A stretch of DNA of 64,000 nt from Leuctra nigra (Eukaryota > Arthropoda > Insecta > Plecoptera > Leuctridae): positions 29,940,309 to 30,004,308 of the forward strand of contig OW203766.1 in NCBI GenBank assembly GCA_934045905.1, in the 5' to 3' direction. This document shows positions 12,023 to 24,678 of the stretch, one piece after another. Position numbers and translations under genes: made by a program. Position 1 is the stretch's first letter. Each line of letters opens with the position of its first letter. The notes under the pieces are model-generated. The model did no database searches, was not told where the DNA came from, and worked only from the letters and a program-made list of their open reading frames with translations.

Positions 12023-13788
12023 GTGGTTAGGCGCTGGATGACAGATTTCACCGGGGAGATTGCCGCTTGTAGTCGGTTCACTCGCGCGGCGGCCCGTGCA
12101 GTGGTAAGGCGCTGGATGACAGATTTCACCGGGGAGATTGCCGCTTGTAGTCGGTTCACTCGCGCGGCGGCCCGTGCAGTGGTTAGGCGCTGGATGACAG
12201 ATTTCACCGGGGAGATTGCCGCTTGTAGTCGGTTCACTCGCGCGGCGGCCCGTGCAGTGGTTAGGCGCTGGATGACAGATTTCACCGGGGAGATTGCCGC
12301 TTGAAGTCGGTTCACTCGCGCGGCGGCCCGTGCAGTGGTTAGGCGCTGGATGACAGATTTCACCGGGGAGATTGCCGCTTGTAGTCGGTTCACTCGCGCG
12401 GCGGCCCGTGCAGTGGTTAGGCGCAGGATGACAGATTTCACCGGGGAGATTGCCGCTTGAAGTCGGTTCACTCGCGCGGCGGCCCGTGCAGTGGTTAGGC
12501 GCTGGATGACAGATTTCACCGGGGAGATTGCCGCTAGTAGTCGGTTCAATCGCGCGGCGGCCCGTGCAGTGGTTAGGCGCTGGATGACAGATTTCACCGG
12601 GGAGATTGCCGCTAGTAGTCGGTTCAATCGCGCGGCGGCCCGTGCAGTGGTTAGGCGCTGGATGACAGATTTCACCGGGGAGATTGCCGCTTGTAGTCGG
12701 TTCACTCGCGCGGCGGCCCGTGCAGTGGTTAGGCGCAGGATGACAGATTTCACCGGGGAGATTGCCGCTTGAAGTCGGTTCACTCGCGCGGCGGCCCGTG
12801 CAGTGGTTAGGCGCTGGATGACAGATTTCACCGGGGAGATTGCCGCTTGTAGTCGGTTCACTCGCGCGGCGGCCCGTGCAGTGGTTAGGCGCAGGATGAC
12901 AGATTTCACCGGGGAGATTGCCGCTTGAAGTCGGTTCACTCGCGCGGCGGCCCGTGCAGTGGTTAGGCGCTGGATGACAGATTTCACCGGGGAGATTGCC
13001 GCTAGTAGTCGGTTCAATCGCGCGGCGGCCCGTGCAGTGGTTAGGCGCTGGATGACAGATTTCACCGGGGAGATTGCCGCTAGTAGTCGGTTCAATCGCG
13101 CGGCGGCCCGTGCAGTGGTTAGGCGCTGGATGACAGATTTCACCGGGGAGATTGCCGCTAGTAGTCGGTTCAATCGCGCGGCGGCCCGTGCAGTGGTTAG
13201 GCGCTGGATGACAGATTTCACCGGGGAGATTGCCGCTAGTAGTCGGTTCAATCGCGCGGCGGCCCGTGCAGTGGTTAGGCGCTGGATGACAGATTTCACC
13301 GGGGAGATTGCCGCTAGTAGTCGGTTCAATCGCGCGGCGGCCCGTGCAGTGGTTAGGCGCTGGATGACAGATTTCACCGGGGAGATTGCCGCTAGTAGTC
13401 GGTTCAATCGCGCGGCGGCCCGTGCAGTGGTTAGGCGCTGGATGACAGATTTCACCGGGGAGATTGCCGCTTGTAGTCGGTTCACTCGCGCGGCGGCCCG
13501 TGCAGTGGTTAGGCGCTGGATGACAGATTTCACCGGGGAGATTGCCGCTTGTAGTCGGTTCAATCGCGCGGCGGCCCGTGCAGTGGTTAGGCGCTGGATG
13601 ACAGATTTCACCGGGGAGATTGCCGCTTGTAGTCGGTTCACTCGCGCGGCGGCCCGTGCAGTGGTTAGGCGCTGGATGACAGATTTCACCGGGGAGATTG
13701 CCGCTAGTAGTCGGTTCAATCGCGCGGCGGCCCGTGCAGTGGGAAACTGTTTAGCTAGGGGTGCACGCAACAAAACATAAAGCGACAT
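11875..13788 (-). other. 637-codon open frame across the minisatellite, coding status doubtful
   Basis: From the first ATG (13788) to TGA (11875) the frame encodes 22 repeats built around ARAAARLNRL and AAISPVKSVIQRL, an Arg/Ala/Leu-rich amphipathic pattern, ending with a Gln/Cys-containing unique tail. The N-terminal residues come from a MITE fragment at 13783-13925. There is no upstream promoter or signal peptide evidence and no homologue is recognised. The most likely reading is a chance open frame in a repeat whose period divides by three. Confidence 0.2.
12023..13738. repeat. 78-bp minisatellite, exactly 22 copies
   Basis: Every 78 bp the unit restarts with gtggttaggcgctggatgac and ends gcggcggcccgtgca. 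Copies differ at few sites and fall into variants: A (cttgtagtcggttcact), B (ctagtagtcggttcaat) and C (gcgcaggatg with cttgaag). The period divides by three and no variant introduces a minus-strand stop, so the array lies in one minus-strand open frame of basic 26-residue repeats. In the plus frame the cttgaag variants give TGA stops, so only blocks of copies are open. Very low divergence points to recent expansion or gene-conversion homogenisation. Confidence 0.98.
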
Positions 13789-13925
13789 TTGAACGAAACC
13801 GATTGACTGCTTATCAGGATCCTTGTTAGTATCATTGAAATCAGAGCTCACATACTGGAATTAGATGACGAGTAGACTTAATCGGAAGTCTTTTTCAGCC
13901 AATCCGTTTCTTTCGAATCCGTCAC
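13783..13925 (-). mobile_element. MITE fragment flanking the minisatellite
   Basis: The reverse complement contains gtgagctctgatttcaatga, aacaaggatcctga, gcagtcaatcggtttcgtt and ggattggctgaaaaagac. These align in order with the MITE family at 57900-58167. The array abuts its end. Confidence 0.75.
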
Positions 13926-15795
13926 GCAATGATATGAAATACAATTGACAGTAAGACGAAATTGCTCCTCGTATTCGGGCACAACTTTTGACCGTAATTC
14001 TTTGTATTGTATCAAAAGTTCGTTCAAAAAAAGATTCTGTATACAACCGCCTCCTTGCCTCGTCAACGTCAACGTCAACGTCATCGTCATCTCCGAATTA
14101 TCCTCAATATCATATGAGCTAGCTGTCTAGTCGTTTATAAACAGCCTGAATTCTTCTCGTCACCTCGATGTGATTGTGCAAGTTACCGCGGGCGCGGGCT
14201 CAGGACTCCGCGAACAGACTATAGACCATCGGATCAGACTCGGTTTGAGATTCATATCGGACTGATGCATAATGATGATGTTGACTTGATTGTAATAATG
14301 AAAGTCGCTCGAATAATCCCCAGCTTTTTGTCCCAGCGAGTGAAACCGAATCTGAATCATGCAGTTCCAATCATATCTCGCATTCAGCGACATCAAAGAC
14401 CCGGCTATCGGAAACTCCGGGAATATAAACGCTTCCAAGAAGTGATTCAAGTTTCAGAGTATTTCCTCCCATCCATTGAAGTTTTTTCCGTTTGATATAA
14501 AAAAATTATAATAATGCCATTCATGACTGAATTAAACATAATTTTATTTGAGTGAAGAATCGAGATGGAATTTTGAGCGAAACTATTGAATATATTTAAC
14601 ATTCTTTCACGTCTTGTATTCTTATTGATTTTTTCATTTTGTTAAATTATATATTGTAAGTCTCGATTCAACTGACAATGAGACTCAAATGTCCTGCTTC
14701 GTGATCAAAATAAAGCCTCATGAACCTGATTCTGTAACTCTTGTGCGTGACACATCATTCAACCCCGCGCTATTCTCCGTGCGTCTTGGAGTTCTCGCAC
14801 GAGATCACAGTTACAGAATCAACCCCGCGGAGGAACGATTTCACCTGTGCACCTCATCCCAGTCGCAGCGCCGATGAAATATGTCCCCATTCAGCACAAT
14901 AACGCATTGTCCCCCCCTCCCACCTCTCACACGATATATTGACTCACTCGACGCCATTGAGTTTGTGAAATGATCCGCGCGCCCATTGTGTGCATTCTAT
15001 ACAGATTATAGAGTTGATTTTTATTTCATATTTATAGAGATCTCTTTTTCTATTGAAAGAAACTGCATTTCTTTGAGGCGCAGAAGATATTCTCGCTTCG
15101 CTACCGAAATGCTCTGGATCTTGTGAAAGAGGAGAGGTATTCTCCTCCTCCCAGACTCCCTACTCTCTGGACCATTGTCCTGAGCTTCCATGCCGTCTGG
15201 GGAACGCGCCGGCGGCTCTGTTGGTGTAGCAGAGTGCAGTTGGCAAGTGCATTATTAGTGTTGCACTTGCACTCGCTGATGTGCGTGGTTGAAGCGGGGT
15301 GAAAACACTGGAGTATCAGAATGTTTTTGATGCACTCAGCGAAGATCAACGCAATCTTATTGCACGGATTTGAAAGTCAATTCAGTGTTATTAACTTTTA
15401 TTGATCTCATGAAAGAAATTATTTATCGCATTCAGCAGTATACCTTTGTATTAAATTATGAACTTTCAACAAGCAATATGAATGTATTGTTACGTAATTC
15501 ACAATCACTCTATGCGATTGTCATTGGTAATATCTGTTCAGCTTTTGATGCAAGTCAACATGCCAAAACCAACTTTTATTCAACAATCAAAATGACATTA
15601 TGAACGTGTTTGTTAACTGATAGGTTCAACTTTTGTTTCAAATGCCCTGTATTGCTCTTGCTGAATGTCTATGCATGGCGTTATCAACTTTAAGTTCGAT
15701 TAGACCTCCTGAAACCCGCCGTCTGTCACTCCCCACTTTCCCGCCCGAGATGTTTTCTACTTCCCTGCTTCTAATTACTATTGTCTCGTTAAGAT
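13926..15795. other. Upstream osa intron or intergenic DNA
   Basis: No supported gene. A short hexamer repeat (cgtcaa, four to five units) lies at about 14062-14090. A minus-strand ORF just upstream of the MITE fragment (14040-13880) looks protein-like in places but merges into the MITE and is not called. Confidence 0.35.
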
Positions 15796-15813
15796 CCCCC
15801 CCCCCCCCCCCCC
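15796..15813. repeat. Poly-C run, 18 bases
   Basis: Uninterrupted C run on the plus strand, followed by further C-rich sequence; one of a series of such runs in the left half of the window. Confidence 0.9.
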
Positions 15814-16149
15814 ACACCCCCCGCCACCCAGTACCCCACTGCCCGCGGCTGTGTTATTCGGTACGTCATCGGCGAGGTCACTGGTTGCGCTAGATCATGG
15901 TCCAGGAGGTTTATGTCGCATCCGCGCGGGTTTACGACGACGCCGTCACGACGGCGATGTTACGAGATATGGCGGTCGTTAGCGCGGTGTTTGTAGAGGA
16001 TCGGGCAGGCCGTGAAACATGACTATTACTTCGCGGCGAACTCGTCAACTTATCCGTTCAACGTTCAAGTAGGCTCGGGCGGTCACGCACTGGACTCTCA
16101 TTATTCGGGACGCACGAGTATTGTCAAATGATAATGCCTCTTAAACCCA

Positions 16150-16300
16150 CGACCACCTCCTTCCCAACACCCTCCTAGGATGGATAAAGACGCGGATTCG
16201 AACCATGATCCTTAGGGCTACTGGCCCTTAGCTTACTCGAGGGATCGGGGTTCGAATTCTTTATTTCGCGGTTTCCTTTCTAATACCATCAAAAGTCGGT
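16150..16300 (+). mobile_element. tRNA-like SINE candidate
   Basis: ggggttcgaattc resembles a polymerase III B box, preceded by a cttagcttactcgag A-box-like stretch. A cacgaccacctccttccca segment just upstream recurs with one change near 25073, supporting an interspersed element. Confidence 0.35.
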
Positions 16301-19300
16301 GTATGACTAAAATGCCCATCATAACAAACCTTCCTGACTTTTCATCGTCTCCTAATCATTCGTATACGCGAAGTCGTCTAGCTGTCGAGCCGTGTAGCGT
16401 GACATTGCTAAGTCTAAGATGGTATCCCCGCCTGTTCTCGAACCCGGAGCCCCGAGCTGCCAGCATGTAGTCGTTGAGCCGAGTTGAGCCGAGACACAAC
16501 AACGTATCCAGCATATCTGGTTAAATCGTCTCTCTTTAATCCCCCCCTCCTCCCCGGCCCCCTCCCACCCCGCCCACTTCGCATCATCTTGAGCAGTGTG
16601 TAAAGGAGCGACATTGACCCAGTGTTGGGAGCCGAAACTGCCACTTCATATCGCCACGTGGAGTATTGCGTCACGATCTGGTCGCTCATTGCCGCTGGTG
16701 GTCGTTGCAGGTGCAGGTGTGTGATTCATGCTCGTTCATACTCGTGCACTCGTGGAGATGATCGGGCCTCGAACTGCAAACACGTGGGCTCTTTTCCGTA
16801 ATGCACAAATTCATTCTATAAACTTTCCTTCTTGTGTTCACAACGAGCAATTTTGGTTATTTAAAAAAATTTAAGGATCCCTCAAACAATTCCTATTTCC
16901 CGGCTTATTTCATGAAATAATAGAATTTAATATCTTTTATTTCATAAATTATCTGAGTGATTGATTCGAAACGTATCCTAACAGAGTTGAACTCACTTCA
17001 CCTGGTTTTTGAACCCGCAGTCGTCACTCATTATTGGAAAACAGTCTTCTTCGACGGGGCGACATTTAATAATAAATACACTTACTTATGGAACAATCCA
17101 ATTCCTATACTTCAAACTCTTCTTACGATCACTCCTGCGCGTCATCTATTAATACCAATTCAAAAGTTTACTTCTCGCTGTAATGCGATCGTCAAACCGT
17201 TTGACAGTTATTTTCAGTCATCCGCCGAGTCTCGAAACTTTCGAACGTTCCAACTGTCAGGGGGCTTGAAAAATGGAACGTTTCTCCGCCACCACGTGAC
17301 CGCACTGCGGGATTTGAATCTGTTTTGGCGCGCTTCGGCGGGGGTCTGGGGAGATCGCGCACAGTGGTTTTATCGGTGACTTTTATTTGACAGTTGACAT
17401 CGGATACCGCGCGGATGAATACATCGTAAGGGGAAATCGAACCACGTGATCGCTGATTACGTTCTCGATCTCACTCGCCAGTTCGATTGGCTATTTTATG
17501 TTCGGATTAGCATTGATCTATTTTTGTGATGAAATGTCGATCGTGATAACGAACAGACATCATGGTAAACCATGATCATGATTGTCGACTCGAACTCAAG
17601 CCTCTCAAGTGACAGTTCAATACTATACGGTACCAAATGTTTTAAAGCCCTCTTTGTTTGACTGTTTTTATAAATTCGCTTAATTTTGAAGAGACAAGAA
17701 TATATGACTCCTAATTGCAAGTTCAAACTTTTACATTTGCGAGTACTCAGTTGTAAAACAACGTTAGGGGATGATATATTACTTCTTCTTTGATAATAAC
17801 TCATATTCCACCCTTTCTGTTATATTTTTAAAAAAAACTTGCGCGACGTCTTGGCTAATAGAGCCGATGATTAATCGTGGTATCTTATCTGATAACCCGC
17901 GTCTCCATCTTTATGTGACAATTGTGTACGGGGCGGCGTTGCCACATCGCCTCGGCACTCGCGGAGGCCGGCGACGTTGCCGCGTTGCCGCCCGCGTTGC
18001 AAGAGTATTGATCCTAACCGAGCGCGCTCCCAACTCTGTGCCTGCCCTAGCAGCCCATCCTGCACGGCGACGTGCCCACAGAACACTGCCCACAGAACCG
18101 ATCACGTACATTCAGATTATACACATAATTGTGCGAAATAGCCGCATTTCTACGTCGGATGGATTTTTTTTAGGGGGATTTGGAGTCGAGATACTTTACG
18201 TTTTTATCCCCTCACGTTTTTGTCTACGACACAACATAAAACTTTTGACTGGCCCCCGCCTATCTCCAGCACTCTCCCTCTCTGAACGAATTCAGTTTCC
18301 ATTTCATTTCGCTCTCCTTTTTGCCGATGTTTATGTCGGTGACTGTATCATGACAATAGACCTCGCATTTCACTTTATCACCGATGGAAACTTTGTTCAT
18401 TAGCGGGGTTGTCTAACTCTCTCGATCTCGGGCGAGATTCCCCCCCACCCCCACACCCCACTGACGGAATGAACCTTCGGGAGTTCGAAATTCTCGTCGG
18501 TCATTCACAATTAGCAGATCTCTTACGTAATGTCTATTTTTTGTGTCTTGATATTGGCGACGATCCAATCGCGACTTATTTTTACGTTCCGACAATATTA
18601 ATTTAGCCGCCAATGTTTACGTCTGACTACATACACAAATCGTGTTTATTGTTATCTCTCGCTTTTCACATAAACCCGTCTCTGTCTCTCCCGCCGAAGG
18701 ATGCAGTCAAGCTTGTCCATAGTTCATTCAACCTCAGATCTTTTTTTATGTCAAATCTGTTTATCAACAAAGTTTCCACTTGCATGTTGAATTTGTGACG
18801 ACCTTGCCGAAGGGAGGGGGGGATATCCCGACCTTGACTTGGAATAATTCACAGCCTTGGCTATCAATAGAAGACATTAGGAAGTTCGACACATGCTATT
18901 GACTGCGCCGGCTCTTGAAATCGGGGGGGTTTTCTCCGCGGCGGGAGGGGGGAGGGGGACCCCCGCTGTCTCATTATCTAGCCGTGATCTTGGAGCAGGT
19001 GATTTGTTTTCATTTCCTCGTTCTTTCATCCTTTGCTTGTTGACTTTTTCAAACGTGTTATAGAAACGAAAAGTTATTTGGATGAGACGAATTACTTATA
19101 TAACTTTATGCTTAATTTATCTTTTGGCTGCATGAGTTGATTTATTTGACGAATACTCTCTCATGTGCCGTTTGCAAAACGGGTCTCAAGTATGCAATAA
19201 TGCATATTATTTAGTATACACTTCAGAATTAATATGATTTCATTGAGTAAAATTCTCAGTGTGTGCTATAAAATTGCACACACATAACTTATATTGCCTT

Positions 19301-20309
19301 TGTATATATCTCTACGAATAATTTATGCGTTTATGCTGTTTGTACGGACACTGTTTCACTGTTTTCACACCCTTGCGAAACACTAGTTGAAACGCTGAAA
19401 AATGTGTTACTAAATCGTTCGATTTCTGTACCTACATTTCCATACCTTTTTAATAGGGTTTCACGCAATCAAATTGAGCGTGAAAAACTCTGAATTAAAA
19501 TCTTTCTGCTCGATCAGCAGATTTCCAAGTTGTTAATTCTCCGACTTTCTATCAAACTTCAGCGAAGTTTCTGTTCGCTCGCCGAAGTGCATCGCGTTTT
19601 CTTGCCTTCCATAAAACACACATAACAAGAACTATTAACCTTAAAACAGTTCATAATACTTTTGATAGCTGATAGCCGAATGATAATGATCACGTAAAAC
19701 TCTACGTACCGATAACTCACTTGAGCGGAGCAATTCGTTTTGATTTATGAATCATCTCGCCGAGAAATCTCCCGCTGTGACAGTCCTGATCGAGTTGCAA
19801 GAACGCGGCTAGATTGTATCAATGAACTCTTGATTGAAAGAACGACTCCGCGCTTTATTGTGTCACAAAAGTCGGCTAGCGAGGCGATTTGCTTGGCTGG
19901 GGGATATGTATAAAGACATTACTCTTGTCGTATAAGGAGAAAACGAGAATAGATTTCCTGTTGTTCCCTCGGCACTCGTGTGTGTGCGTTGTTTTTTATA
20001 CGTGTAGTCGGCGATGGAATTTACCGATGGTAGCTGTGTGATAGAGGGCCCTGCTTCCTGCTGTAAACTGCATGTCGCGGATTTGCGTGCGAGCTAAATG
20101 TACATGCTGACGTGTGACATTAGTTTGACTGGCGGAGAGATTGCGAGGAACTTGCGACAGCGATGGGACAATGTCGACCGTCTTTATATGTTGGTGATAA
20201 AAGTTGCGCGTTGTTTATTGACGATTGGACAGCTAGGTCATCGCGCGTGATGATTGGGATGATAAGAAGAACGGATGGAAGCGGTTGCGGCTGAGCATTG
20301 AATGTTACA
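16301..20309. other. Upstream osa intron or intergenic DNA
   Basis: No supported gene. Has CACGTG sites at about 16656, 16782, 17294 and 17442 and CpG-rich patches near 17930-18090. An ATG-initiated 210-codon ORF at 17771-18403 has no recognisable motif. Confidence 0.35.
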
Positions 20310-20430
20310 ACAAGGAGCAAGCTGGCTTAGGCGGGCACTGCGGAGACCCGGTTCGATTCTCGGGACCGTTCTTCTGAACTCGGATTAGAGTTCCCACTTT
20401 CTTTCTTCACATCATAATCATTCACCCGGC
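20310..20430 (+). mobile_element. tRNA-derived SINE candidate
   Basis: A near-consensus A box (tggcttaggcgg at 20323) and a B box (ggttcgattct at 20350) lie 27 bp apart, followed by a pyrimidine-rich tail. The spacing and missing stems rule out a functional tRNA. Confidence 0.5.
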
Positions 20431-23400
20431 TCCATTAGCAGAGTTGCAGAACAGTGCGACGTTAAACACCACTATTAAAAATACTACAAACAACGAAACA
20501 TCCAATAGGACTTCCGGATCGAATCATAATCCTATTTCTCTTATGTTGTCCATTTCTCATCACGTCTTACGGGCACATTGCTGTGCACGATTTCCTCATG
20601 TAAATAATTCTAAATGGAGCGTAAATAATGTTTTATCTTTCTTGTCTCCGTTGATAATGCTGTGTGTCAAGATAATGCCTGCTATCAGGAGTCTCGGAGA
20701 TCTCATTGGCGTTATCGCGGTGTAAGAGCGTCGAGTATTGCACACCGCCAGGTGCGAGACGCTGTCTGTATCGCGCGACGACCGCAAGTGAACAGTTTCA
20801 CAGCAAGTGCGCTTTTTCATTCCATTCGCATTGTTCATTCATTGATTCGCCGAGATAACAGCTTTTCGGCGTGTCGAAGTTAACTACGACTCAGTGATAA
20901 GGTAATTTGTATTATCTCTATTTGTGTTTTGGGAATGTGTTGATTTAGCTTGTTCGCGGCAAGTTTCAGGAAGTTAACGTTTGATTGACTAATGAAGGAG
21001 TGCTTATTGGATTTGTGTAAACCCAATCATAACCGACATCCAGGGGAACAAAAACAAATTGGTTTTTATTGATTTTCGGCGTGCAGTTTGTTTGTACAGT
21101 TCCGCCCTCTAGGAATTATGTTGTTCAAACTGAGCTACCAAATTGGAAATTATTTTTCTGGCTAAGAGAGTTTAGCACATAATTGGGCGAGACAGCTTAG
21201 TAAAGGTGAGAGAAGTAAGCTCCATGGCATCGTTTATTTTGTGGAGAATTGTTCGTAATTTTTAAACAATATTCGGGGAATGTGATGTTTTGTAGCAAGA
21301 CACACTTATTGCTTGAAATGTAAGTGTAACTACACATAATACACATAATGAATGTGTAACCTGCGTAACTCGGTTTGCGGAATTATAATCTAGTGTAGCA
21401 ATGCGCCAACACCTGATACACCGCTTCTGCTCATCAAGGCAAACAGTGGGATTTTCAAACATTGCAACTTTTACTAACGAAGTTTCGAAAACTCGATTTA
21501 GATCAGTTACGTTTCTGTACATTCGATTTTTTTGTATCTAATAGCCGAAACGTTGCCACAGCGCTTTGTATTACATCGCAATTGCACGGTGAAAGTGTAA
21601 TTACTCTCAATGAGTTGTCATTGAGCCGTCGGATCTCGCGATACCACGTGACAGACCACGTGGCGAGAGAAGAGTGACTGGGAGAGAGGATATTGGCATG
21701 TGTTCCCAGGTTGGGCGCCACTCAAAGACTGACTGACTATTTACTACGCCACCAGAGAGAAACTGGGTTTCGAAATCCCCACCCCCTTCTTCCACGGAGT
21801 CCCCCACCCCCGGACGCCTCGGCGTGATAATAATGTTCGCGAGTGATGTCGATGCTCGGGCACATGTTCGGGTGGCGTGATCGCCGGTAATCTCCCGGAC
21901 TGGAGGTGCGAATTACCATGCAGGTCTCGCGTGTCCTCGCAGACCAAGTTCACGATCTTCGTGCCCGAACGGCGACAAGTTTCGGGACACATTTCTTGCG
22001 TCTTACTATTTGGTCCGTCGGCTTGACTGCAGTACGGAGTTCGATTGGCGATCGACCGCTCCTGCAACACCTGCATAATGCATATCTCCACGCGAAGAAA
22101 GAACCAATGACAATGCCCTTCCTTGCCAATTGTTATCGTAGACGTTTTAATCAAACAATTAATGTCAGAGCGAAGACATGTACCAGTACTTGATGATCTT
22201 TAATTATTCTCAATTTGGATGTGCATGCATTGGTGATGTACAAAGCCGTAAGAAAGTATAACTTTGTGGTCTCTTTGGTACCCTTTCTTCGCGTCTATAT
22301 TACGTAACCGCAACATCCTTTGGCTTTTAGTTCAAGAAGAGTGTCGTGGGGAAACAAAAAAGCGTAATTTTGCCTGAAATTCCTGTCTCACCAAAGAGTA
22401 ATTGTCCCTCGTTTAGAATACATCTCATTTCTATTCAGTATTCTGCTCCATTACACAATACGATTTCATTTCGTCCTGGCGCCTGAAAAGCGTGCGATTT
22501 GATTTGGCCAAAAGTAACACTGGCTCCATCCTTCATTTGCCGCAACTTCCAGGAAAACCATCAAGTGGAACGCCGTAACACCCAACCCAAGTCATTACGA
22601 ATCACTTCTGGTTTGGTGCGTCATTGCGGCAGGCGACTTTCTTCTCTCTGGCGATTGCCTCAGTCCTCTGCGCCTTGGAGTTGGTTCTTGCCAAGTCACA
22701 AACTGGTTCTCTCCGTCGCTGCTGTAGGTTGCTCCGTCCCCGCCTCTCGCTCGCACATATGTGGAACAAATTGCTCATCATGCCGCACTCTTCCATCGTG
22801 ATTAATATCTCGTTACTCCAAGACGAGAGTGAGGGTGAGGAACGACCGATCGTCCCGCGGGAATGCCGCACCACGAGCGTCCGTTCTCTTTGTTCCTCGT
22901 CCTCTTCCATAAAGCTGAGGAACGCCCTCGTTGAGCCATTGTTTCGCCGAAGAGGATATGCCGGAGGAATTTTTATGATTTTTGCATACCGAATTGACGG
23001 ATTGTTTCACAGGATTATATACTTTTCCGTGTCCCATCGATTAGACCAGGAGATCCTCAACGATTATCTCAACAGAATCTTTTTCATTGTAATTGGTTAT
23101 CTTGATTGACCCCTCAGGCCCACGGCGATAATGGATACAGACGATTAATTAGTAAACCAATTATCCCCAACCACTTCTCATCACCTCCGACAGATCATCA
23201 TTCGATAGAGATTCAAATTCTGGGTCGAACCCGCGTTTTGCCTTCGCGTTCTAAAGTACAGTTGTCAATAAAAAGACTCGTTTTTCTTTCGGTATTTTCG
23301 TTGTCTGTGCATTGCCGCGCGGCGAGTTGCTAGCTCGTCCGCGATCGAGCGACTCGCCGCCTCCCGTGCCCCTGATATTTGCGCCGTACCCTCCGCTCCC

Positions 23401-24678
23401 CTCCCCTCCCCCAGCCCACCGCGCCGCGCGTTCGCTCTTGCATGCTCGGCACATATGGGTTCAGGGGGCCGCACTCGGGGCTGGCAGCATCGTTATTCTC
23501 TCGATTCTCGACGTTCACGTTATAGCAGCGCCGGCGAAACTTGAAAACAAACGTACTTTTTTTAGACAGTTCGTACTATACTTCGTGCTCGCGGGGCGGG
23601 GGGGGAAACGAGAAGAGACAGATAGCAGGGCGTTGGAAATCTGGAACTGATTATACTTTTATCGCCGTATACATTTCCACGAAAACCGACTCGTGTATTT
23701 TTTTTCCTCCTGAATCCAACACAAAGTCCGTGTGGCAGTGAAACGCGTCGGCGTTTATTCCGCGTCGTGTGCACGCGTTTTCCCGTGGCTCTCGCGACGC
23801 TCGCTGAGCACGGCGAGCCGCGTCGTCAGTCGTCGTGGCAGTCTTGACGAGGCAGACGTGGCGACGCGTCGATCAGTTTGTGAGTATCTATCTCTGTGCC
23901 ACGTGCTCTTTGTGTTCTTCTCTCGAGCCGGCATAATCAGCTGGGCGAGGATTGAAAGACGGGCAGTTTTTCCACGCCGCGCGCGGCAACGGGGTGCGGG
24001 GGGAGCGGGAGGGGGGAGTGCAGCGATATCGCGCGGTCTACTCGACAACTAATTGGTATTGTGTGATCAGCTGTTCCTCGGCGGTGTGGGATGTGGAAAG
24101 TTGAGAAGCACGTGGTCCCAGCTACTGCAAGGTTTATTATGTGTGTCAACGGTGTGAGTTCGTCGACCCAACTCGCATAGCTTACCGTTGCATTCAGCTT
24201 ATTTCACTCATTTCTTCTTCCTTCACTCATTTCAAACATTTTCACTCACTCTTACTCACATGTTGTCTTTTCTTTTAGACTTTGTTACTTTTTAATATCG
24301 ACTTATTGTTAGACTTTATAAAGATTATTTTTATTACCTTCTTTGTACTTCTAATGTCTACTTACTTCTTCTCCTTCTCGACATATTTTTTTCAATGGGC
24401 TTTCTTCTGTTTCGTGGTATTTACTTCTTATTCAACGTGGTCTTCGCCTTGACTCACTTGTGCCAGCGTTTTCTCTTATTTGACTCATGGTTTGCCCCGC
24501 TCTTTTAGTTACTACGTCGGTTTCACTCGAGATATTTCTTCGCGCTTTATTAGATTTGTCCATGTTGCTTGTTATTCTTGTCTGCTATTCTGGAGTGTTT
24601 TCCCCCGTCTGTGCGTTGGGCTTCTTGTCCCGACCGGAGTTGTAATCTGCACTCAAAGCTCTCGCATCGCCTGCCGCG
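20431..24678. other. Upstream osa intron or intergenic DNA
   Basis: No supported gene. Contains two CACGTG boxes 11 bp apart (21647 and 21658), a CpG-rich block at 23300-24050 with CACGTG at 23899 and 24109, and a T/C-biased stretch at 24180-24640. Confidence 0.35.

Noticed and set aside
12023..13738. CRISPR array
   Set aside because: Repeats are contiguous with no unique spacers and the genome is eukaryotic.
11875..13851. 658-codon minus-strand frame as a genuine repeat-protein gene
   Set aside because: The frame start is GTG; the first ATG is inside MITE-derived sequence, and length comes from a repeat whose period is divisible by three. Kept only as a doubtful open frame.
13878..14090. 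Minus-strand 70-codon ORF with some protein-like stretches
   Set aside because: Its N-terminal part is a hexamer repeat (Met-Thr-Leu-Thr run) and its end is MITE sequence; nothing conserved in between.
17771..18403. 210-codon plus-strand ORF starting with ATG
   Set aside because: No conserved motif, mixed low-complexity composition and CpG-rich middle part; looks like chance opening.
20310..20430. A functional tRNA gene
   Set aside because: A and B boxes are present, but the stems do not close and the box spacing is short; a SINE head is more likely.
22624..23109. 161-codon plus ORF with a signal-peptide-like start
   Set aside because: It starts at TTG, not ATG, and the rest has no recognisable domain or splice context.
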